Source: Chitinophagaceae bacterium
GTDB taxonomy: Bacteria; Bacteroidota; Bacteroidia; Chitinophagales; Chitinophagaceae
DNA: 64,000 bases
NCBI GenBank assembly: GCA_016720825.1
Contig: JADKJV010000017.1
Location: forward strand, 26,521 to 90,520
Direction: 5' to 3'
Made by a program: the position numbers and the translations under genes
The notes under the pieces: model-generated
What the model was told of the DNA's origin: nothing
Database searches by the model: none
What the model saw: only the letters and a program-made list of their open reading frames with translations
Part shown: positions 16,658 to 24,819 of the stretch, in pieces
How positions within the stretch are numbered: position 1 is the first letter of the stretch
Layout of the letters: each line of letters begins with the position of its first letter

Positions 16658-17232
16658 CAGCCATACTCCAATACAATGCCGGCAATATTGCCTCTGTAAA
16701 AAACGCACTCGATCGTTTGGGTGCGGAATCAGTTGTTACCAGTGATCCTGCCCAAGTCTTAGCCGCAGACCGCCTGATCATCCCTGGTGTAGGCGAGGCA
16801 GGCTCTGCCATGAACTGGCTGCGGGAAAGGGAGCTGGACCTGCTGATCCGGAATTATAAAAAACCGGTACTTGGCATCTGCCTGGGTTTACAACTGCTTT
16901 GCCAGGCATCCGAAGAAGGAAATACAACATGCATCGGCGTGTTTGATAATACAGTCAGGTTGTTTCCTTCCACAGATATTATCCCGCACATGGGCTGGAA
17001 CAACCTGTCAGCCCTGAAAGGTGAATTATTTAATGGCATCGAAGAATCAGATAATTTTTATTTCGTGCACAGTTATTATGCGGATGTAACAGCAGAAACG
17101 GCGGCAACGACCGATTATATCCTGCCCTTCAGCGCCGCGCTGCAGGTAAATAATTTTTACGCCACCCAGTTCCATCCTGAGAAATCAGCGGAAGCGGGTG
17201 AACGCATCCTTAAAAACTTCCTGGCCTTATGA
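16654..17232 (+). CDS. hisH: Imidazole glycerol phosphate synthase, glutaminase subunit
   Basis: Provides ammonia to HisF. A 192-residue class I amidotransferase: PGVGEAGSAM, GICLGLQLLC with the nucleophilic Cys, HMGWNNL, and QFHPEKSAEAG with the catalytic His and Glu. The start is GTG, overlapping the hisB stop (GTGA), which suggests translational coupling. The hisA start overlaps its own stop by 4 nt. Confidence 0.95.
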   Translation: MTAILQYNAGNIASVKNALDRLGAESVVTSDPAQVLAADRLIIPGVGEAGSAMNWLRERELDLLIRNYKKPVLGICLGLQLLCQASEEGNTTCIGVFDNTVRLFPSTDIIPHMGWNNLSALKGELFNGIEESDNFYFVHSYYADVTAETAATTDYILPFSAALQVNNFYATQFHPEKSAEAGERILKNFLAL

Positions 17233-17942
17233 GAATTATCCCTGCTATAGATATTATGAACGGGCAATGCGTGCGGCTGAGCAAAGGTGATTTCAACACC
17301 CGCAAGGTTTATCAGGAAGACCCGCTGGCACAGGCAAAGGCTTTTGAAGATGCGGGCATCCAATATTTGCACCTGGTGGATCTGGATGGTGCGAAAGCAG
17401 GCACGGTAATCAATAAAGATGTTTTGTACAATATTGCCAGGCACACCAAACTGACTATTGACTTTGGCGGTGGAATCAGGACGAATGCCGATGTACAGTC
17501 TGCCTTTGACCATGGTGCCAGCCAGGTGACGGGTGGCAGTGTGGCCATTCAGTCACCGGAGATATTTAACGAATGGATTCAAACATGGGGACCAGAGAAA
17601 ATAATCCTTGGTGCCGATTGCCGAAACCGGAAAATAGCTGCCTCCGGATGGCTGGAAGATTCAGCCATTGATGTGGTTTCATTCATCCGTAATTATGAAA
17701 CGAAAGGAATAAAATATGCTGTTTGTACTGATATCAGCCGTGACGGTATGCTGGGAGGACCTGCACTGGATCTGTACAAGGAAATTATAGCGTCAACCGG
17801 TGTAAAATTAATTGCCAGCGGCGGTGTCAGCTCTATGCAGGATTTGACTGACTTGCAGGCAGCTGGTTGTGAAGCCGTGATCATCGGCAAAGCGATCTAT
17901 GAAGGTAAAATCACATTGGAAGAACTGAAAACAATATGCTGA
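17229..17942 (+). CDS. hisA: ProFAR isomerase
   Basis: Isomerises ProFAR to PRFAR. A 237-residue TIM barrel with PAIDIMNGQCVRL (catalytic Asp at about residue 7), HLVDLDGAKAG, DFGGGIRT, CTDISRDGMLGG (second catalytic Asp) and ASGGVSSMQDL followed by AVIIGKAIYEG. Overlaps hisH by 4 nt and hisF by 7 nt. Confidence 0.95.
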   Translation: MRIIPAIDIMNGQCVRLSKGDFNTRKVYQEDPLAQAKAFEDAGIQYLHLVDLDGAKAGTVINKDVLYNIARHTKLTIDFGGGIRTNADVQSAFDHGASQVTGGSVAIQSPEIFNEWIQTWGPEKIILGADCRNRKIAASGWLEDSAIDVVSFIRNYETKGIKYAVCTDISRDGMLGGPALDLYKEIIASTGVKLIASGGVSSMQDLTDLQAAGCEAVIIGKAIYEGKITLEELKTIC

Positions 17943-18688
17943 AAAAAAGAATCATACCCTGTCTGGATATCCGTGACGGACGAACGGTGAAAGGCGTCAA
18001 TTTCCTGGAACTGCGTGATGCCGGTGATCCGGTGGAACTGGCAAAACTGTATGCACAACAGGGTGCCGACGAACTCGTGTTCCTTGATATTACTGCGACC
18101 ATTGAGGAAAGAAAAACATTGTTGAAACTGGTGGGCAAAATCGCGAAGGAAATCAATATTCCTTTTACGGTTGGTGGCGGTATCAGCACCGTTGAAGATG
18201 CGGCTTCGCTGATCAGTGCCGGTGCTGATAAAATCAGCATTAACTCAGCTGCCGTAAAAAATCCGGAGCTCATTTCCGCGCTGGCTGCACGTTTTGGCAA
18301 CCAGTGTGTGGTACTCGCTATTGATACGAAGAAAGTGGACAATGAATGGCGGGTAGTAACCCATGGCGGACGCACGCTTACTCCTATATTCACTATTCCA
18401 TGGGCTAAAAAAGGTGAACAACTCGGGGCTGGCGAAATCCTCCTCACCTCTATGCACCATGACGGCACGCGGGGTGGATTTGCACTCGACATTACCAACG
18501 CAGTGGCAGAGGCAGTCAATATCCCGGTGATTGCTTCCGGTGGTGCAGGTACGATGGATCATTTCTGTGATTTATTCCGGGAGACCAAAGCCGCTGCTGC
18601 ATTAGCGGCAGGCATTTTCCATTTCGGTGATATCCCTTTGCGTGAATTAAAAAATTATTTAAAGACTAAAAACTTACCCATCCGATGA
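17936..18688 (+). CDS. hisF: Imidazole glycerol phosphate synthase, cyclase subunit
   Basis: Uses ammonia from HisH and PRFAR to form IGP and AICAR. 250 residues; RIIPCLDIRDGRTVKG carries the first catalytic Asp, and VLAIDTKK the position of the second. FTVGGGIST and ASGGAGTMDHF are the phosphate-binding loops. It is paralogous to HisA and follows it with a 7-nt overlap. Confidence 0.96.
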   Translation: MLKKRIIPCLDIRDGRTVKGVNFLELRDAGDPVELAKLYAQQGADELVFLDITATIEERKTLLKLVGKIAKEINIPFTVGGGISTVEDAASLISAGADKISINSAAVKNPELISALAARFGNQCVVLAIDTKKVDNEWRVVTHGGRTLTPIFTIPWAKKGEQLGAGEILLTSMHHDGTRGGFALDITNAVAEAVNIPVIASGGAGTMDHFCDLFRETKAAAALAAGIFHFGDIPLRELKNYLKTKNLPIR

Positions 18689-19287
18689 AACCTGATTTTG
18701 CAAAAAACAACGGGCTGGTGCCCGTAATCGTACAGGATGACCTGACCCTGCAGGTGCTGATGCTGGGCTATATGAATGAAGAAGCCTTTGTAAAAACAAC
18801 GCAGGAAAACAAAGTCACTTTTTTCAGTCGCAGCAAACAACGGTTGTGGACCAAAGGCGAAACATCCGGGAATTTCCTCACGGTACAATCCATCGGACTG
18901 GATTGTGATGCAGACACTATCCTGGTTAAAGCCCGCCCTGCCGGTCCGGTTTGTCACACCGGTAAGGATACCTGTTTTGGCAACCGTGATGCGAAAGGTT
19001 TTTTGTATTCATTGCAATCCACGATTGACAGCAGGATTGCAATCAATGATCCGCAATCATACACCAACAAATTATTCCAAAAAGGCATCAACAAAGTAGC
19101 ACAGAAAGTGGGAGAAGAAGCCGTGGAACTGGTGATTGAATCCAAAGATGATAACAGGGATTTGTTCCTGAATGAAGCGGCTGACCTGTTGTATCACCTG
19201 CTCATCTTGTTAAGGGCAAAAAATTGCACGCTGGAAGATGCAGAAGCAGTGCTGAAGGAAAGACATCAGGAAAGACAAAGTGGTTAA
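18685..19287 (+). CDS. hisIE: Bifunctional phosphoribosyl-AMP cyclohydrolase / phosphoribosyl-ATP pyrophosphatase
   Basis: Steps 2 and 3 of the pathway in one 200-residue chain. The HisI part (about 1-110) has MLGYMNEEAF, FFSRSKQRLWTKGETSGN and the DCDADT metal site. The HisE part (about 115-200) has VGEEAVELVIESKDD and EAADLLYHLLILL. Last gene of the operon; it overlaps hisF by 4 nt. No intrinsic terminator is visible before the next gene. Confidence 0.95.
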   Translation: MKPDFAKNNGLVPVIVQDDLTLQVLMLGYMNEEAFVKTTQENKVTFFSRSKQRLWTKGETSGNFLTVQSIGLDCDADTILVKARPAGPVCHTGKDTCFGNRDAKGFLYSLQSTIDSRIAINDPQSYTNKLFQKGINKVAQKVGEEAVELVIESKDDNRDLFLNEAADLLYHLLILLRAKNCTLEDAEAVLKERHQERQSG

Positions 19288-19298
19288 ACGGGATTGGT

Positions 19299-19306
19299 TA
19301 TCTTTA
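19299..19306 (+). promoter_or_regulatory. Promoter -7 element abutting the next gene
   Basis: TATCTTTA ends 4 nt before the ATG at 19311, the same spacing as at 6916, 9167, 37743 and 59248. Confidence 0.55.
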
Positions 19307-19310
19307 GTAC

Positions 19311-19859
19311 ATGCAAGGACTTCTTAAAAAGATATTTCTCTTCTTACTGGTTTTAACAACTGCCATGTCATTGCCGGCCCAGCAACCGGCAGACACTTTG
19401 CATAAAAGCATCATCCATGTTGACCAGCAATGGGGTTATTCCTGTACAGCCCCTGCCTGGTTCAGGATACTGGACACGCCGGAAGATATGTTTGGCGGGG
19501 CACTTCCACCGGTTGACACTACAACAAACACCATTATTATCAAAGGGTTTCCGAAAAACCAATTCAAAGATATTAGCTCATTTGAAAACTGGGTGGTAAA
19601 AGATTATTCGGTGGGACAGGAATCTAAATGGGATCCGGGACATATCATCCTTTTGAAAAACCTGATTGCAGGTTATACTGGCCCCGGGATTGCGTACCGG
19701 GTACAAATACTTTATGAAGGCGTGATATACAATTGTGCTTATGCACTCATCGAAACCAGCAAAGCCTTCCTGTGGGTTGATTTTACGGCGACCAATACAA
19801 CATACAATAAACAGTATCCTTTATTCCTTGAATTAGTACAATCCATCAAACAGCTTTGA
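19311..19859 (+). CDS. Secreted hypothetical protein
   Basis: A 182-residue protein with a signal peptide (LLKKIFLFLLVLTTAMSLPAQ). The mature part has aromatic-rich beta-type segments such as WGYSCTAPAWFRIL and AYRVQILYEGVIYNCAYALIE, and DISSFENWVVKDYSVG in the middle. No family is recognised. Its stop overlaps the frame of the following lipoprotein, so the two may be co-expressed. Confidence 0.7.
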   Translation: MQGLLKKIFLFLLVLTTAMSLPAQQPADTLHKSIIHVDQQWGYSCTAPAWFRILDTPEDMFGGALPPVDTTTNTIIIKGFPKNQFKDISSFENWVVKDYSVGQESKWDPGHIILLKNLIAGYTGPGIAYRVQILYEGVIYNCAYALIETSKAFLWVDFTATNTTYNKQYPLFLELVQSIKQL

Positions 19860-19897
19860 TGATATGGAATCCGGTAAACCCGGCATCTGTTTACAAT

Positions 19898-20428
19898 ATG
19901 CGCAATACTATTTCCATATTTTTCTTTGTGTTTCTATTGACAAGTTCCTGTAAACCGGGAAATCAAAAAAAGCCAATTGCCAGACACAAAACCCCATTCA
20001 GTTATTTTGAGCTGAGTTATTACAGTGGCTGGACAGGTTCTTTTTCTTTTTCTGTTGATGCAGACACGATGGCCAGGTTTAGTAAAAGACCAGATTCAGT
20101 TTATTATGGCCGGTTACCGGATTCATTATTTGATCAGGTACAAACGCTGGCCGACTCTGTACTGGGAAGCAGGGAAAACCGGAAAGACAGTCTGAACTGC
20201 GACGACTGTTCCATTTTGGCAGTTATGGTAAAAACCGGAACTGACAGCATCATGCATATGTATGCCCATCCATATCCCGAAAAATGGGAACGGTTTATGA
20301 GCGCGTGCCGGGACTGGCAAAAAGACAGCCGGCTTCCCATCCGCTACGAATTTTGGTTTGCAGAAACCGCTGCAGCCATTATCCCCATGCCACCGTCTAT
20401 AAACAAACGGGAAAGAAATGATAACTGA
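19898..20428 (+). CDS. Putative lipoprotein
   Basis: From the ATG at 19898 a short basic start and a hydrophobic stretch (SIFFFVFLLTSSC) end in a lipobox Cys at about residue 18. The frame opens earlier, at 19856, but that start would place 14 unrelated residues before the signal. The mature protein is polar, with YFELSYYSGWTGSFSFSVDADTMARF and a CDDC pair at about residue 106. No family recognised. A long heptad array follows. Confidence 0.68.
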   Translation: MRNTISIFFFVFLLTSSCKPGNQKKPIARHKTPFSYFELSYYSGWTGSFSFSVDADTMARFSKRPDSVYYGRLPDSLFDQVQTLADSVLGSRENRKDSLNCDDCSILAVMVKTGTDSIMHMYAHPYPEKWERFMSACRDWQKDSRLPIRYEFWFAETAAAIIPMPPSINKRERNDN

Positions 20429-20463
20429 CCATCCCGAAAGCCGCGGTTAGATATTTGGGTTTT

Positions 20464-20628
20464 GGCTATTGGCTATTGGCTTTTGGCTTTGGGAATTGGG
20501 AATTGGGAATTTGGAATTTGGAATTTGGAATTTGGAATTTGGAATTTGGGATTTGGGATTTGGAATTGGGGATTGGGGATTTTTTACTTTTTACTTTTTA
20601 CTTTTGACTTTTGACTTATGACTTTTGA
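20464..20628. repeat. Heptad repeat island with three successive unit types
   Basis: Twenty-three or so 7-bp units. GGCTATT/GGCTTTT (20464-20491) passes into GGAATTG/GGAATTT (20492-20547), then GGGATTT/GGAATTG/GGGATTG (20548-20582). After a 4-nt step it changes to CTTTTTA/CTTTTGA (20587-20628). The unit changes while the period is held. Confidence 0.92.
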
Positions 20629-20808
20629 AATATCTTCTAAATGAAATTGAGCGTAAACATTTTTCATATTAAATATTTATACTATACTTAAAGTAATCAT
20701 AATAAACATAAACATGTTAGTTTCCGCCTGTCCAGATTCATGTTGTACCCGATACGCCGGATTCTTCTAAATTCGCAGATACTGTTTCAAAAACCGATAA
20801 CTCTATTT
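20629..20808. other. AT-rich intergenic region
   Basis: Rich in A and T around 20640-20715 and without a recognisable gene. It probably contains the promoter of the propeller-like gene at 20809, but no clean TAnnTTTG was identified. Confidence 0.4.
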
Positions 20809-21735
20809 ATGCGTTCCATTTACTCTCTTTTGATTTTATTGTTGGCAGCAACATCCATCCATGCCCAACCTTTACCCAACACCATTGAGCATTATTCTGT
20901 GGAAGACATTATGCTTTCTTCAGATTACCACAAGCAGGTTTGTATTTCAGGCATGAAGTATCACAATAACAAGCTTTATTTTGCTTCAGAGCGTTGCCCG
21001 ATCATTATTGAGGCGGATCCCAAAACAGCCAAGGTAAACCGCATCATTTCTTTACAGGTTCCGCAGGAATTTGAAATGGAAGGCATGACTTCCTATGGAA
21101 ATAAATTATACCTGATTTCAGAAAACACCCCGGCGATTTATGAAGTGAATGTTGAAACCGGTGCACTGGGTCAGCTTACACTGAATATCAATCTCCCTGC
21201 CAAATCCAAAGATGGTGATGGCATGGAAGGAATTGCGGCTAATGAAACTGACCAGAAATTTTACCTGTTAAGGGAAAGGAATGATGACCTCACCCGTTCC
21301 CAGATCTATACCTGTTCTGTTGTTCCTGCTGCCGATGGGAAAAGTTTTTCATTGAAATATGAATCTACTGTAGAACTGGTACTGGAATCACCGCAATGGC
21401 GTTACTCTGATATTTGTTTTGACGCCAAATCCAGGAAGCTCTACTGCATGAAATCCTTTGCCAAGGGTAACAAACGCCAGCAATTCCTGGAATGCATGGA
21501 TGTGGATGACAAAGGCATGCCTTTACCGGCCACACTCAAGAACATGCCGGTGGATAATTTCACAGAGGCTTCAATTGCATTTAAAACCCAGGGCTATAGC
21601 ATGAACCTGGAAGGCTTAACCATTGATCCTGACGGTAATTTTTATATCGTAAGTGATAATACATCCGGTAAAGCCAATTGCGAGCTGCCCGCGAAAGAGA
21701 AAACCATCTTACTCTACCTGGAAAAACAGCAGTAA
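20809..21735 (+). CDS. Secreted SdiA-regulated/esterase-like propeller protein
   Basis: A 308-residue protein from the ATG at 20809. Residues RSIYSLLILLLAATSIHAQ are a signal peptide; an earlier in-frame ATG (20740) would bury it. Repeated propeller-like strands include SGMKYHNNKLYFASERCPIIIEAD, EGMTSYGNKLYLISENTPAIYEV, DGMEGIAANETDQKFYLLRERN and LEGLTIDPDGNFYIVSDN. The EG-(M/L)-T pattern with DNT resembles SdiA-regulated and esterase-like-phytase beta-propellers. Substrate unknown. Confidence 0.7.
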   Translation: MRSIYSLLILLLAATSIHAQPLPNTIEHYSVEDIMLSSDYHKQVCISGMKYHNNKLYFASERCPIIIEADPKTAKVNRIISLQVPQEFEMEGMTSYGNKLYLISENTPAIYEVNVETGALGQLTLNINLPAKSKDGDGMEGIAANETDQKFYLLRERNDDLTRSQIYTCSVVPAADGKSFSLKYESTVELVLESPQWRYSDICFDAKSRKLYCMKSFAKGNKRQQFLECMDVDDKGMPLPATLKNMPVDNFTEASIAFKTQGYSMNLEGLTIDPDGNFYIVSDNTSGKANCELPAKEKTILLYLEKQQ

Positions 21736-21785
21736 CCCGCTAAATCAGCCGTTGGGAATCTGAATCCCTTTTAATAATTTCAGGT

Positions 21786-22250
21786 ATGCCCAAATCAACC
21801 AGCGGCGACCTGAAAAAATTCCTGCTTCCTTATGCCCCGGCAATCAGGAAGCTGATCATGTCTATGCGGGCATTTGTATGGGATTTATATCCCAAATCGA
21901 ATGAACTCATATATGATAATTACAACGCCGTGGCACTGGGCTGGTCTGTATCAGAAAAATTATCCCATACTTTCTGCACCATGGCCGCTTTTGAAAAATG
22001 CTGCCACTTTGGTTTTTATTACGGGAATAGAATCAGCGACCCTGAAAAAAAATTATCCGGTGCCGGCAGCCAGTACCGTTATATCAAACTGGCTTCAATC
22101 AATGAACTGCCCAAAACTTACATTAAAAAACTGCTGAAAGAAGCCTACGCAAACGCCGTGGCTGATTTACCAGAAGGAAAACAATGGCTGCAGGGCGCTA
22201 CCATTGTCAAATCAATTTCTGCCAAAAAGAAAAGACCCAAACCAATATGA
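21786..22250 (+). CDS. DUF1801-like protein
   Basis: A 154-residue soluble protein. The pattern LLPYAPAIRKLIMSMRAFVWDLYPKSNELIYDNYNAVALGWS, then FEKCCHFGFYYGNRISDPEKKLSGAG and YRYIKLASINELPKTYIKKLLKEAY, fits the DUF1801/YdhG-type fold. The C-terminus is Lys-rich (SAKKKRPKPI). Its stop overlaps the ATG of the downstream membrane protein. Confidence 0.72.
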   Translation: MPKSTSGDLKKFLLPYAPAIRKLIMSMRAFVWDLYPKSNELIYDNYNAVALGWSVSEKLSHTFCTMAAFEKCCHFGFYYGNRISDPEKKLSGAGSQYRYIKLASINELPKTYIKKLLKEAYANAVADLPEGKQWLQGATIVKSISAKKKRPKPI

Positions 22251-22888
22251 AAAAAAATACAGCCTGGTACCTTACCGCATTGATTGCGGCGTTAGCCTGG
22301 ATAGCGCTGATACTGCAACTGGTTCTGATGATCCAAAAAAGCCCGGGGACCTTTTGGGGGGTTACAAACACGGCACTGAATTATTTCAGCTACTTCACGA
22401 TCCTTTCCAATTTAATGGTTGCTGTCAGCTGTACATATTCCCTTAAAAAAAGAGATGCAGGGTTCCGTTATTTTTTCACGCGGGTTGAAACCCGGACGGG
22501 CATCCAGCTGTATATCCTGGTTGTGGGTATTGTGTACAGTGTTGCGTTACGTAAAATCTGGAATCCCCAGGGGCTGGATAAAGTGGCTGATGAAATGCTG
22601 CATGATATCATACCGGTCTTGCATACACTCTGGTGGATATTATTTGCCCCGCGGAAAGCACTGGTCTGGAAAAACGCAGCCTGGTGGCTGGTCATCCCGG
22701 CCCTGTATCTTGGCTATTCCATGTTGCGGGGCGTATTAACCGGATGGTATCCATATTATTTTATCAATACAGATGTGTTGGGGATCGGCAAAGTGCTGGT
22801 GAATTCCGCCGTGATGCTGGCGGCTTTTGTCGGGCTCGGGCTTTTACTCATCGGGGTTAATAAGTCGTTGCCGAAAAAAACGACCTGA
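22247..22888 (+). CDS. Pr6Pr-family membrane protein
   Basis: From the ATG at 22247 (MKKNTAWYL) the protein has 213 residues and about six transmembrane segments. LNYFSYFTILSNLMVAVSC in the second segment and LHDIIPVLHTLWWILF in the middle are the conserved parts. The pattern matches the Pr6Pr (FAR-17a/AIG1-like) family, whose function in bacteria is unknown. The ATGA overlap with the DUF1801-like gene suggests a two-gene unit. Confidence 0.75.
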   Translation: MKKNTAWYLTALIAALAWIALILQLVLMIQKSPGTFWGVTNTALNYFSYFTILSNLMVAVSCTYSLKKRDAGFRYFFTRVETRTGIQLYILVVGIVYSVALRKIWNPQGLDKVADEMLHDIIPVLHTLWWILFAPRKALVWKNAAWWLVIPALYLGYSMLRGVLTGWYPYYFINTDVLGIGKVLVNSAVMLAAFVGLGLLLIGVNKSLPKKTT

Positions 22889-22962
22889 TTTTTTTAACAA
22901 ATCTTAAACCGGTTACGGGATACAAAAAACAACCCTTTCCGGAAACCATTCATCTTACCAGC

Positions 22963-23307
22963 ATGAAATTTTTTACTGTCTTGTCCCTTTTACTCGCATT
23001 ACACCATGAAACCTCCGCCCAGAAAGTGGACAGTATTTATTTTCATTTGTACACCGACAGCCTGAAAAAAGGCCAGCACAATTATATCAATGTGGATGGC
23101 AAGTTGTCGAACGGGCATTGGCTGCCCCTGAGCAGCAGGGAAATTGTTTTTACCTGTCCGCAAGCCGTTTTTGAGGGAAATGAGCTGGTTATCCCGGCTC
23201 ATTTCACCCCCGAAAAAGTGTCTGTGACTGCTGTACTAAAAGATAACCCCGCAATTCGTATTGAAAAAACGATCTGGATTAAAAAGCTGCCGGATCCGGG
23301 TATGTAA
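22963..23307 (+). CDS. Small secreted protein
   Basis: A 114-residue protein with signal peptide KFFTVLSLLLALHHETSAQ. The mature part (VDSIYFHLYTDSLKKGQHNYINVDGKLSNGHW..., PAHFTPEKVSVTAVLKDNP) looks like a single immunoglobulin-like beta-sandwich. No family recognised. GC-rich repeats of the RAYT locus begin 4 nt after its stop. Confidence 0.68.
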   Translation: MKFFTVLSLLLALHHETSAQKVDSIYFHLYTDSLKKGQHNYINVDGKLSNGHWLPLSSREIVFTCPQAVFEGNELVIPAHFTPEKVSVTAVLKDNPAIRIEKTIWIKKLPDPGM

Positions 23308-23310
23308 TTG

Positions 23311-23340
23311 TTTCTCGCGGCGCACGCAGCGGAGCAGCGA
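23311..23340 (-). repeat. GC-rich dispersed repeat, inverted copy
   Basis: Near-complementary to the copies at 23467-23496, 24555-24584 and 24591-24620 (CGCTGCTCCGC core, ending GCGAGAAA). Together the copies bracket the transposase locus. Confidence 0.8.
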
Positions 23341-23466
23341 TTCCTCGGAAATGCTTTACGAATTCGAATACTCTGTAATTCGAATTTTTTTGGAGTGTAC
23401 TATTGAGAACCCCGTCTCAGACTTTGCCTCTGATTATAACCTCCAAATTTTATCGCTTTTTCACAT

Positions 23467-23496
23467 TCGCTGCTCCGCCGCGAGCGCTGCGAGAAA
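23467..23496 (+). repeat. GC-rich dispersed repeat, direct copy 1
   Basis: TCGCTGCTCCGCCGCG followed by AGCGCTGCGAGAAA. Internally it can form a hairpin through GCTC and GAGC. Confidence 0.8.
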
Positions 23497-23512
23497 AAAG
23501 CAAGTATTTGTA

Positions 23513-23580
23513 AGCCGTGGCGGGTGTCCTCACGCCGTGGTGGGTGTCCTCACGCCGTGGTGGGTGTCCTCACCCACCAC
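23513..23580. repeat. Tandem REP copies at the 3' end of the transposase gene
   Basis: Three 20-bp units (CCGTGGTGGGTGTCCTCA type; the first has GGCGGGTG) followed by CCCACCAC, which closes a hairpin with the last GTGGTGGG. They lie 10 nt beyond the transposase stop codon, on the 3' side of that gene. Confidence 0.88.
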
Positions 23581-23589
23581 TTATAAAAA

Positions 23590-24150
23590 TTAAAACACAT
23601 CCCACAAGTCTTTCAAGAAAGGGTAATTCTTTTCATTCCTCTCATAATATTTTGCAGAAGAATATTCATAACCACATGGCTCATCAGCAAGTTTCCATTT
23701 TTCAATTACCGGGTTATTATGCAGGTAATTCAATTTTTGCAACGCAGTTTTCCGGTTATATATAGGAATTGCAAGAGGATCCCTTTGCCAGAATTCAAAT
23801 CTCTTTTTCCTGTCAATCACTCTGAACGGTGCAAGCAAAGCCGGGTTCTTTTCAACCAGCATTTCTTTAAAGCAATGTGCCGTATACTTATGAAAGGAAC
23901 CCTGCGGTGTTTCCTTGCCGTTTGGCTCCAGCATGCTCCATATTGTATGTAAATGGTTAGGCATAATCACAAATGCATAAATATCAATTTTACCGATATC
24001 TGTCATGTATTGAAATGAATCAAGAATTACTTGTTTAAACTCGTGTGTTTTCAGGAGATGACACCAATTACGGATAGTTGTAGTCCAAAAATAAATTTCA
24101 CCATATTCCATATGGGAATTTCTTAGTGGTGACAAGAGTGAGTTATTCAT
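23590..24150 (-). CDS. REP-associated tyrosine transposase (RAYT, Y1/HUH type)
   Basis: A 186-residue Y1-type single-strand nuclease related to IS200/IS605 TnpA. IMPNHLH (about residues 63-69) is the HUH motif and LNYLHNNPV near the C-terminus supplies the catalytic Tyr. FWTTTIRNWCHLL and FWQRDPLAI are typical of the Bacteroidota RAYT group. The ATG at 24150 is preferred because TATTTTTA ends 4 nt before it; MEYGEIYFW at 24111 is the alternative. It is flanked on both sides by REP palindromes and lacks the terminal hairpins and accessory genes of a mobile IS, so it is probably a domesticated REP-processing enzyme. Confidence 0.88.
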   Translation of the reverse strand: MNNSLLSPLRNSHMEYGEIYFWTTTIRNWCHLLKTHEFKQVILDSFQYMTDIGKIDIYAFVIMPNHLHTIWSMLEPNGKETPQGSFHKYTAHCFKEMLVEKNPALLAPFRVIDRKKRFEFWQRDPLAIPIYNRKTALQKLNYLHNNPVIEKWKLADEPCGYEYSSAKYYERNEKNYPFLKDLWDVF

Positions 24151-24276
24151 GAAATAAAAATAACCGACTGGTCTTATCTGAAAATGGTGTTTTCCACTGG
24201 CTTTTTGAAGAAAAAACACAGGGGTTTATGGTGGAAAGTGGTTTTGTGATACGTATATAGGGGTGAGTACAAAAAA

Positions 24277-24300
24277 GTGGTGGGTGAGAACACCCACTAC
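24277..24300. repeat. REP palindrome
   Basis: GTGGTGGGTG and CACCCACTAC pair at 9 of 10 positions around an AGAA loop. Confidence 0.85.
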
Positions 24301-24384
24301 GGCGGCTGTGATACCCTCCTTTTCTTTACACAATAAATAAGTTTAACAAGCCACTCTAAATTTCTAGCCCTGATGGAGTGCCCT

Positions 24385-24404
24385 GGTGGGTGTCCTCACC
24401 CACC
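24385..24404. repeat. REP palindrome
   Basis: Perfect 8-bp stem GGTGGGTG/CACCCACC with a TCCT loop, the same loop as in the tandem copies at 23513-23580. Confidence 0.88.
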
Positions 24405-24471
24405 GGAATTTTATTAACTTTTGATTTATTTCTAACCACTGAAATCTTCAATATCATACAGTCTTTTCGGA

Positions 24472-24495
24472 GTGGTGGGTGGGGACACCCACCAC
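24472..24495. repeat. REP palindrome
   Basis: Perfect 10-bp stem GTGGTGGGTG/CACCCACCAC with a GGGA loop. The loop sequence differs among copies while the stem is conserved. Confidence 0.88.
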
Positions 24496-24554
24496 GGCCA
24501 CCCGCCTAACCTTGACCTTAGTTAAAAACACTCAAAGCGTCTACTATTTCACAT

Positions 24555-24584
24555 TCGCTGCTCCGCCGCGAGCGCTGCGAGAAA
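24555..24584 (+). repeat. GC-rich dispersed repeat, direct copy 2
   Basis: Identical over its length to the copy at 23467, including the preceding TTCACAT. Confidence 0.8.
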
Positions 24585-24590
24585 CTGCAT

Positions 24591-24620
24591 TCGCTGCTTC
24601 GCTGCGAGCGCTGCGAGAAA
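24591..24620 (+). repeat. GC-rich dispersed repeat, direct copy 3
   Basis: Follows copy 2 by 6 nt, with CTTCGCTGCG in place of CTCCGCCGCG; ends GCGAGAAA like the others. Confidence 0.78.
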
Positions 24621-24713
24621 CAGCATTTATTTTGAGATATTACGATAAAAGCATGGCGAGCAACAAAGCGGACACCCGCCCATTTCCTGTTTTTCCATCC
24701 GCTTCCACTTCCT

Positions 24714-24721
24714 TATCTTTG
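24714..24721 (+). promoter_or_regulatory. Promoter -7 element of the SRP RNA gene
   Basis: TATCTTTG, a perfect TAnnTTTG, ends 4 nt before the first base of the predicted RNA. Confidence 0.78.
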
Positions 24722-24725
24722 CGCC

Positions 24726-24819
24726 GGCAGGTCTTACACGGCCAGCTCCTGCTGAACCCTCCCAGGGCCGGAAGGCAGCAAGAGTAGGTGGTTGAGCGGT
24801 GCGATGTAATCAGCCTGCC
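24726..24819 (+). ncRNA. ffs: Signal recognition particle RNA, small bacterial type
   Basis: About 94 nt. The Ffh-binding domain IV is recognisable: GAACCCTCCCAGGGCCGGAAGG, then CAGCAAGAGTAGGT, with the conserved asymmetric loop and GGAA apex. The ends pair as GGCAGG (24726-24731) with CCTGCC (24814-24819), followed by a run of nine T that can terminate transcription. The promoter places the first base at the stem. It lies between the RAYT locus and the transaldolase gene. Only the helix 8-type small form is present; no Alu domain. Confidence 0.92.

Noticed and set aside
23311..24620. Complete IS200/IS605-type mobile element
   Set aside because: The transposase is of the RAYT group, the palindromes are REP-like and multiple, and no single pair of element ends or tnpB was found.
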